Shown one piece after another: positions 1 to 3,475 of a DNA stretch of 11,871 bases. Where the stretch lies: positions 1-11,871 of the forward strand of contig CABUTN010000052.1 in NCBI GenBank assembly GCA_902494565.1, given 5' to 3'. Made by a program: the position numbers and the translations under genes. The stretch is from an uncultured Collinsella sp. (GTDB lineage: Bacteria > Actinomycetota > Coriobacteriia > Coriobacteriales > Coriobacteriaceae). The notes beneath the pieces were generated by a model. That model ran no database searches. It had not been told where the DNA came from and saw nothing but the letters and a program-made list of their open reading frames with translations. Numbering within the stretch: the first letter of the stretch is position 1; each line of letters starts with the position of its first letter.

Positions 1-182
1 ACGTCAAAGGCGCGCTTAACGGCGCGGTAGACCAGGCGCGAACGATCCCAGTCCATGATGGATTGCATGGCCTTGTAACGGCCGACGCCCTCACGCCGGT
101 CCATGGCCTGAGCAATCAGTGCCGCCCCCACGGGCGCATCAGTTGCATATTGATTTTTATCCGGCACGTTCTCTTCCAACAC
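1..182 (-). CDS. Sugar transferase of exopolysaccharide synthesis, N-terminal fragment
   Basis: An open frame runs from the loaP stop leftwards off the window edge. The last visible residues, LVYRAVKRAFDV, match the start of the bacterial sugar transferase domain (WcaJ/EpsL type, Pfam PF02397), where a K-R-x-x-D stretch comes just before the membrane hairpin. These enzymes transfer a sugar phosphate from a nucleotide sugar to undecaprenyl phosphate at the inner membrane, starting a polysaccharide repeat unit. About 60 residues are visible; the membrane hairpin and catalytic part lie outside. The start is uncertain: GTG at 180-182 is preferred because a strong AGGGAGGA lies upstream across a small hairpin. 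TTG at 177-179, GTG at 165-167 or an internal ATG are alternatives. It lies 51 bp behind loaP on the same strand, so cotranscription is likely. The assignment rests on a short motif plus context. Confidence 0.66.
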   Translation of the reverse strand, partial: MLEENVPDKNQYATDAPVGAALIAQAMDRREGVGRYKAMQSIMDWDRSRLVYRAVKRAFD

Positions 183-209
183 TTCGTCCCCGCGTCGGGG
201 ATCCTCCCT
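180..209 (-). promoter_or_regulatory. Shine-Dalgarno and hairpin before the sugar transferase start
   Basis: On the minus strand, AGGGAGGA (202-209) is followed directly by a perfect hairpin, TCCCCG / CGGGGA with a 3-nt loop (187-201), then CGAA and GTG (180-182). No start codon occurs at normal distance from the Shine-Dalgarno. If the hairpin folds, the effective spacing to GTG becomes about 4 nt, which is the reason for choosing this start. The folding is inferred from complementarity only. Confidence 0.45.
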
Positions 210-233
210 GTTCTGTGTGGCGACCGCCAGCAG

Positions 234-779
234 CTAGGCGATTGCCTTTTTGATGTTGCGCATGGCGCGCTGCTCGTTTGAAAGCACCGCGAGGCCGACG
301 CGAGTGGTTACGCGTCGGCCGCACAGATCGAGCTCCAAATAAGCGGTGCTCTTGCGCCTGTTAATGGTTTTGATAAGGCCTTCGTGGCCCAGCAGTGGAC
401 CTGCCGTCACTACGACCTGATCGCCGTCTTTTAGGGCCTCACTCATGGGCACCACGCGGTCTCCCCTATGCGTAAATCCGCCAATAAGCTGGACCTCTTC
501 TTTTCCCAGCGGCACAAACTGACCGTCCTGGGATAGCACTCGGGCAAAGTCGTCCATGCGTAGCAGAAACTGTTGCACGGTTCGGGGATCTGCCGTATCG
601 CAGATAAGATAACCGGGAAAGAGCGGCTTGGTCGTATCGACCCATTCGCCGTGTACCTTGATTTCTGTTTGAAATTGGGGATAAAAGAGCTCCTGCATGG
701 CATTCGCCGGCACCACATGCTCGATGCGCTCGCGCATTACATCTTCGCGACCGTTAATGACCTGGATCACATACCACAC
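234..779 (-). CDS. loaP: LoaP-like transcription antiterminator (NusG paralog)
   Basis: A 181-residue specialised NusG paralog. The N-terminal NGN domain begins MWYVIQV-NGRED and carries the typical LFPGY at about residues 53-57. The C-terminal KOW domain follows at about 120-175 (GDQVVVTAGPLLGHEG, then KSTAYLELDL). Length and motifs fit LoaP rather than housekeeping NusG. LoaP proteins bind elongating RNA polymerase and let it pass terminators in long operons; known members act on polyketide and polysaccharide clusters and recognise a hairpin in the 5' leader. Two GTG codons lie further upstream, but GTG at 777-779 has AAGGGGG 8 nt before it and gives the usual MWYV start. A sugar transferase follows directly, so this is probably the first gene of an exopolysaccharide or capsule operon that it controls itself. 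Confidence 0.9.
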   Translation of the reverse strand: MWYVIQVINGREDVMRERIEHVVPANAMQELFYPQFQTEIKVHGEWVDTTKPLFPGYLICDTADPRTVQQFLLRMDDFARVLSQDGQFVPLGKEEVQLIGGFTHRGDRVVPMSEALKDGDQVVVTAGPLLGHEGLIKTINRRKSTAYLELDLCGRRVTTRVGLAVLSNEQRAMRNIKKAIA

Positions 780-830
780 GAGCACCACCCCCTTGCTGTC
801 TTACGTGTGGCTCACGGGGTTTGGGTATGG

Positions 831-856
831 CTTCGCCAGGGCGCTTGTGCGCGAAG
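831..856 (-). promoter_or_regulatory. Hairpin in the loaP leader
   Basis: In the minus-strand leader between the candidate promoter and loaP, CTTCGC (851-856) pairs with GCGAAG (831-836). A competing GCGC/GCGC stem with a 4-nt loop (841-852) lies inside. LoaP-type factors act through a leader hairpin, so this is a candidate recognition element. I cannot tell from sequence whether it is the true one; a smaller CGTG/CACG hairpin sits at 804-816. Confidence 0.35.
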
Positions 857-938
857 GCGCTCCATATTCAAACCCTGAGCCCAGTCAGACAAGCACGTGG
901 CTCTGCCCCACCGTGAACGGTATGTATAAGCGCAGTTG

Positions 939-981
939 CTAGAGTCGCGGACGTATATCGCAAAAATGACCGCGACCCTAG
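939..981. repeat. 12-bp inverted repeat upstream of loaP
   Basis: CTAGAGTCGCGG (939-950) and CCGCGACCCTAG (970-981) are complementary at 11 of 12 positions across a 19-nt AT-rich loop. The single mismatch becomes a G-U pair if read as minus-strand RNA. The right arm overlaps the proposed -10 of the loaP promoter, so it could be an operator. If transcription starts further upstream it could instead be an RNA hairpin. Confidence 0.5.
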
Positions 982-1004
982 CTGGCTGCGTGCGAACCAG
1001 TCAA
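975..1004 (-). promoter_or_regulatory. Candidate promoter for loaP and the polysaccharide operon
   Basis: On the minus strand, TTGACT (999-1004) is followed after 18 nt by TAGGGT (975-980). The -35 is strong and the -10 weak. It would give a leader of about 190 nt before loaP, suited to leader-dependent antitermination. Confidence 0.4.
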
Positions 1005-1512
1005 GCGGGTACAAAACTGGACCGCACGCAAACAGCTGAAGGACTGCTACGATTTCGCATACGACAACTAACCGTTTGCATCTCGTAACTAACTCAATGC
1101 AAATAAACAAAGTCGCATGACTTCTTTATTGGAGCTCGTGGTGTTTCTGGCACCGCCGTTACGGCCGGATGCTGATCGACCCTGCGATTTTTGCTTACTG
1201 GAGCCGCGAGCACAGTTGAACTCATGTAACGTTAGGTATCTTAGCACAAGCTGATAACGAAACTGATTTGGGTTGCGTTGGACAACATATCGTTCATTTG
1301 ACGTGCTTAAGGGGGTTGTTTTGGGATGTTGTTCACGTTGATGCAGGATATTGGGATGCTAACGGTGATTAGGCGCGTTCCTGAAGCCCATATGGAACGG
1401 CGATCTACACTGATAATCGCGTTTGTCTAACAAACAATGTACAAACATGGGAAATAAATTGTGCAACTTTTTGTTGATGTGGATGGGTTTGCAGCGCGAG
1501 GTATTTCGGCAT

Positions 1513-1543
1513 AAAAAAGGCCTTCGGAAATCCGAAGGCCTTT
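1513..1543 (-). terminator. Intrinsic terminator of tRNA-Ala
   Basis: A perfect stem of about 13 bp, rich in GC (AAAGGCCTTCGGA against TCCGAAGGCCTTT, 1516-1543), is followed on the minus strand by a run of T ending near 1513. It begins about 11 nt after the CCA end of the tRNA gene, the expected place for its terminator. Confidence 0.9.
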
Positions 1544-1553
1544 GCATTCACGA

Positions 1554-1629
1554 TGGTGGAGACGAGGGGGATCGAACCCCTGACCTCTTGACTGCCAGTC
1601 AAGCGCTCTCCCAGCTGAGCTACGCCCCC
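1554..1629 (-). tRNA. tRNA-Ala (anticodon GGC)
   Basis: The 76-nt gene folds as a complete cloverleaf on the minus strand. The acceptor stem GGGGGCG pairs with CGTCTCC with two G-U pairs. The D arm contains TAGCTCAGCTGGGAGAGC, the anticodon stem CTTGA/TCAAG encloses CTGGCAG with anticodon GGC, and the T arm carries GGTTCGATCC. Discriminator A and an encoded CCA end are present. The gene is single, with its own promoter and terminator. Short reading frames over this locus are artefacts of the tRNA sequence. Confidence 0.98.
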
Positions 1630-1642
1630 GTGACGAGGAGAT

Positions 1643-1671
1643 ACTATAGGGGAAGACCTTCTTTGATGCAA
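1643..1671 (-). promoter_or_regulatory. Promoter of tRNA-Ala
   Basis: On the minus strand, TTGCAT (1666-1671) and TATAGT (1643-1648) are separated by exactly 17 nt. The start would lie a few bases before the mature tRNA 5' end at 1629. This is the closest match to a housekeeping sigma-70 promoter in the window. Confidence 0.85.
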
Positions 1672-1701
1672 GGACTTTTTTGGGTTGAATCTCTTACTTA
1701 C

Positions 1702-1774
1702 GGGTTTTCCTGGGACGGGGCAGAAATAATCACTCTGCGAGCGCTTATTTCTATCCACCGTCCCGATAAAACCC
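1702..1774. repeat. 73-nt three-segment imperfect palindrome
   Basis: Three nested complementary blocks are separated by short asymmetric gaps: GGGTTTT/AAAACCC (1702-1708, 1768-1774), GGGACGG/CCGTCCC (1712-1718, 1758-1764) and AGAAATAA/TTATTTCT (1722-1729, 1745-1752). They enclose a 15-nt loop. The 22 paired positions would form one long rod on either strand. There is no U-tract, so it is not a standard terminator, although it follows the thiamine pyrophosphokinase stop. It may be a dispersed palindromic element, an RNA processing site or a small structured RNA. Confidence 0.75.
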
Positions 1775-1788
1775 TGATGCGATAGACC

Positions 1789-2430
1789 TTACTTGTAGAG
1801 ATAAGCGATTGCGGTGCCGGTGTGGACTTGGATTGTGGCTGTTGACCTGACGACGTTGCTAATGCCCGTATCGGCCAACAGACCCAGGGGGCTGTGATCT
1901 AGCTCCCATTCTAGGCCGCGTTCGCTTACCTCGGTGTTGGGGGCAATAGCAACGATGGAGAACGTCTTGCCTTCGGTGCCTTCGATGGTCCACGATTCGC
2001 CTGCGCGAAGGATGCGGGCGACAACCTTGTCCTCGGCAATCCAGACTGGGGCGTCATCGTAGCCCGCGAGCAGCCCCAGAACGGATAGGGCCATATCGGG
2101 ACGGCCGCCCGTGGCGCAAGTCGCAACCACTTCGGCACCCGGCCAGCGACGGCGGACGGAATCGAGCGCCAGCGCCAGATCGGTATAGTCCTTGTACGGG
2201 TCGTGGCGCTCAACTTCAAAGTCGGTGGCGGCATCGACCAACGCTCGGCCCGCATCGCTTACCGTGTCGGCATCCCCCACATATACGTCGCAGCCCAGGC
2301 CAGCGCCCAGCAGTGCGTCGAGCCCGCGGTCCACGGCGACAACGTGGTCGCACTCCCCTGCTAGCCTACGCAACAGATCTGTGCTCGCCACCACGGGCGA
2401 GCCGCAGACAACTAATACCTTGCAAGCCAC
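1789..2430 (-). CDS. Thiamine pyrophosphokinase
   Basis: This 213-residue protein is of normal length for thiamine diphosphokinase, the cytosolic enzyme that transfers pyrophosphate from ATP to thiamine to make the cofactor thiamine diphosphate. Family motifs appear in order: VDRG at 33-36, GDADT at 52-56 (usual GDxDS), YKDYTD at 79-84 and GGRPDM at 108-113. The last normally reads GGRxDH, so the histidine is replaced by Met113. The C-terminal part (about 140-213) is the beta-rich thiamine-binding domain. The start is GTG at 2428-2430, 9 nt after the stop of the HAD gene, with a GAGG-type binding site in the overlap region, so translation is probably coupled. The 73-nt palindrome follows the stop. 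Gene naming varies in this family (thiN, tnr), so no symbol is given. Confidence 0.9.
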   Translation of the reverse strand: MACKVLVVCGSPVVASTDLLRRLAGECDHVVAVDRGLDALLGAGLGCDVYVGDADTVSDAGRALVDAATDFEVERHDPYKDYTDLALALDSVRRRWPGAEVVATCATGGRPDMALSVLGLLAGYDDAPVWIAEDKVVARILRAGESWTIEGTEGKTFSIVAIAPNTEVSERGLEWELDHSPLGLLADTGISNVVRSTATIQVHTGTAIAYLYK

Positions 2431-2439
2431 AGCCCTCGC

Positions 2440-3129
2440 CTATCCCTCAAACGAAAGCACGCGGGCCAGGTCAAGCTCCTCGTAGCTGTCGATAAAGATA
2501 TCGCAGTTGGCGCGCACATCGTCGCGCTTCATGCGGCCATGCGGGTCATAAATACCTACACGCTTAAAGCCGGCGGAGCCAGAGCTCTTTAGGCCAAAGA
2601 CGGCGTCCTCAAACACCCAAGCGCGCTCAAACTTGTGCCCATGGCGCTCCTCCAGGCGGCGCAGCGCCAGCTCGTACACATCGGGGAACTGTTTGGAGCG
2701 TCCTGCCTCACCCGTCGTGGTAACAAATTCCATGTAAGCATCGAGACCGGCACCAGCGAGCGCGGACTGCACCAGCTCGGCCGGCGTGGACGTGGCAACG
2801 CACATGGCAATACCGGCCTCCTGCGCCTGCTTCAAAAATGCCAGGAGCCCGTCGCGCGGCGGCACCTTGGAGTACCCATCGATCAGGATATCGCTCAGTT
2901 CGCGATACAACTCTTCGCCATTCGTGCCAATGCCCCACGTGTCGTGGTAGGCCTGGCACTCGTCCTCCAGCGACAGGTGCTCAAATTGGGCAAAGTCATC
3001 CACGGTCACGTCAATCCCGTGACGGTGCAATAACTCGGGCTGGGCATAGGCCCAAACGGGGGTGCTATTAACCAGTGTGCCGTCGCAATCGAAAATAAAA
3101 GAAACCTTGGGAGCGGCGGTATGGGACAT
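2440..3129 (-). CDS. HAD-family hydrolase (phosphatase or phosphoglucomutase-like)
   Basis: The 229-residue protein has all four HAD motifs: nucleophile FDCDGT at 13-18 (Asp14, Asp16), Thr113/Ser114 in VATST, Lys146 in SKQFPDVY, and the metal-binding FEDAVFG at 173-179 (Glu174, Asp175). An alpha-helical cap lies between motifs I and II (about 20-90), as in HAD subfamily I (beta-phosphoglucomutase, phosphoglycolate and sugar-phosphate phosphatases). The substrate cannot be read from sequence. ATG at 3127-3129 is chosen because GAAAGG lies 7 nt upstream; a TTG seven codons earlier has no such site. It is first in an operon with thiamine pyrophosphokinase and diverges from the glycogen operon. 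A role in thiamine phosphate or sugar phosphate turnover is possible but only inferred from neighbours. Confidence 0.9.
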   Translation of the reverse strand: MSHTAAPKVSFIFDCDGTLVNSTPVWAYAQPELLHRHGIDVTVDDFAQFEHLSLEDECQAYHDTWGIGTNGEELYRELSDILIDGYSKVPPRDGLLAFLKQAQEAGIAMCVATSTPAELVQSALAGAGLDAYMEFVTTTGEAGRSKQFPDVYELALRRLEERHGHKFERAWVFEDAVFGLKSSGSAGFKRVGIYDPHGRMKRDDVRANCDIFIDSYEELDLARVLSFEG

Positions 3130-3151
3130 AAACGAACCTTTCGATGTCAAA

Positions 3152-3182
3152 TGGTAAACAACCTGCTAAAAACGTTTTACCA
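3152..3182. promoter_or_regulatory. Second inverted pair of TGGTAAA half-sites
   Basis: TGGTAAA (3152-3158) and TTTACCA (3176-3182) face each other across 17 nt, just upstream of the HAD start. The half-sites match those of the stronger palindrome at 3214-3239, which suggests two operators for one regulator. AAAACGTTTT sits in the right part. The wider spacing makes this site less certain. Confidence 0.4.
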
Positions 3183-3197
3183 AACGTAAGCCTAACA

Positions 3198-3228
3198 ATT
3201 TTGAAACCCTAATTGGTAAAACTGTCAA
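3198..3228 (-). promoter_or_regulatory. Candidate promoter of the HAD-thiamine pyrophosphokinase operon
   Basis: A consensus -35 TTGACA lies at 3223-3228 on the minus strand, inside the operator palindrome. The best -10 is only CAAAAT (3198-3203) after 19 nt, so the promoter is weak or activator-dependent if real. Confidence 0.35.
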
Positions 3229-3239
3229 GAGTTTTACCA
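3214..3239. promoter_or_regulatory. Operator-like palindrome between divergent promoters
   Basis: TGGTAAAACT (3214-3223) and AGTTTTACCA (3230-3239) form a perfect 10-bp inverted repeat around a 6-nt centre. The centre carries most of the minus-strand -35 TTGACA, and the right arm carries the plus-strand -35 TTACCA. A bound regulator would block or modulate both promoters. Symmetry and half-site length suggest a helix-turn-helix dimer (LacI, ROK or similar); no regulator gene is in the window. Confidence 0.6.
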
Positions 3240-3263
3240 CGGCAATTCTGCCAGTGGTATAAA
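3234..3263 (+). promoter_or_regulatory. Candidate promoter of the glycogen operon
   Basis: TTACCA (3234-3239) is followed after 18 nt by TATAAA (3258-3263), which has a TGG extended -10 directly before it. Transcription would start near 3270, leaving about 205 nt of leader before glgB. Confidence 0.55.
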
Positions 3264-3335
3264 CATGTCGCTTACCGATTAAACGCCCCCGCAAATCCGC
3301 TTTCGTCCATAAAACTAACGCACAGGTGTTATCGT

Positions 3336-3389
3336 AGTTTCTGCCGAAAGTTCCACCGAGCACGCGAGGTGGAACGAATCACAGAAACT
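3336..3389 (+). promoter_or_regulatory. Nested hairpin I in the glgB leader
   Basis: Outer stem AGTTTCTG/CAGAAACT (3336-3343, 3382-3389) and inner stem GTTCCACC/GGTGGAAC (3350-3357, 3368-3375) are both perfect 8-bp helices. They are separated by a symmetric 6x6 internal loop and capped by a 10-nt loop. No U-run follows, so it is not a simple terminator. Confidence 0.55.
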
Positions 3390-3409
3390 TCGCCGTCCCT
3401 TCGATTCGT

Positions 3410-3454
3410 GCAGCCTTGGACCTTTCGCATCTAGTCACCAAGGCAACACGCTGC
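3410..3454 (+). promoter_or_regulatory. Hairpin II in the glgB leader
   Basis: GCAGCCTTGG (3410-3419) can pair with CCAAGG (3438-3443) and, beyond a 6-nt bulge, with GCTGC (3450-3454). It lies just upstream of the glgB start and would occlude the AAGG at 3440-3443. Together with hairpin I it suggests a folded 5' leader. Confidence 0.4.
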
Positions 3455-3475
3455 CGCGTCATGATGGGATCAAAC

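Larger units (their letters stand above)
780..1512. other. Gene-poor intergenic region of about 730 bp
   Basis: No open frame here has a recognisable product or convincing ribosome binding site. The part from about 1090 to 1500 is visibly more AT-rich than the flanking genes. Short symmetrical elements are present: TTTGCAT/ATGCAAA (1075-1103), AAGTC/GACTT with a 4-nt loop (1110-1123), and GTTTGT/ACAAAC with a 3-nt loop (1421-1435). TTGGGATG occurs twice, at 1321 and 1351. It may be leader and control sequence of the polysaccharide operon, or eroded foreign DNA beside the tRNA gene. No integrase or transposase remnant was recognised. Confidence 0.6.

Noticed and set aside
63..281. Plus-strand 72-codon frame at the left edge
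   Set aside because: It lies opposite the loaP end and the sugar transferase start, which explain the sequence better.
868..1110. 80-codon minus-strand open frame upstream of loaP
   Set aside because: It has no recognisable domain, and it overlaps the candidate promoter and inverted repeat. Composition does not look coding.
1321..1358. TTGGGATG direct repeats 30 nt apart as attachment sites or start of a repeat array
   Set aside because: Only two 8-bp copies with unrelated flanks. This is too little for an att pair or an array, and no CRISPR-like repeat-spacer pattern is present.
1359..1547. 62-codon minus-strand open frame starting inside the tRNA-Ala terminator
   Set aside because: Its first codons lie in the terminator stem and it has no ribosome binding site or family resemblance.
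1405..1785. Two open frames on opposite strands (1405-1758 minus, 1423-1785 plus) crossing the tRNA locus
   Set aside because: Their central peptides (GGVAQLGERLTGSQEVRGS on one strand, GDRTPDLLTASQALSQLSY on the other) are the familiar false translations of a tRNA gene.
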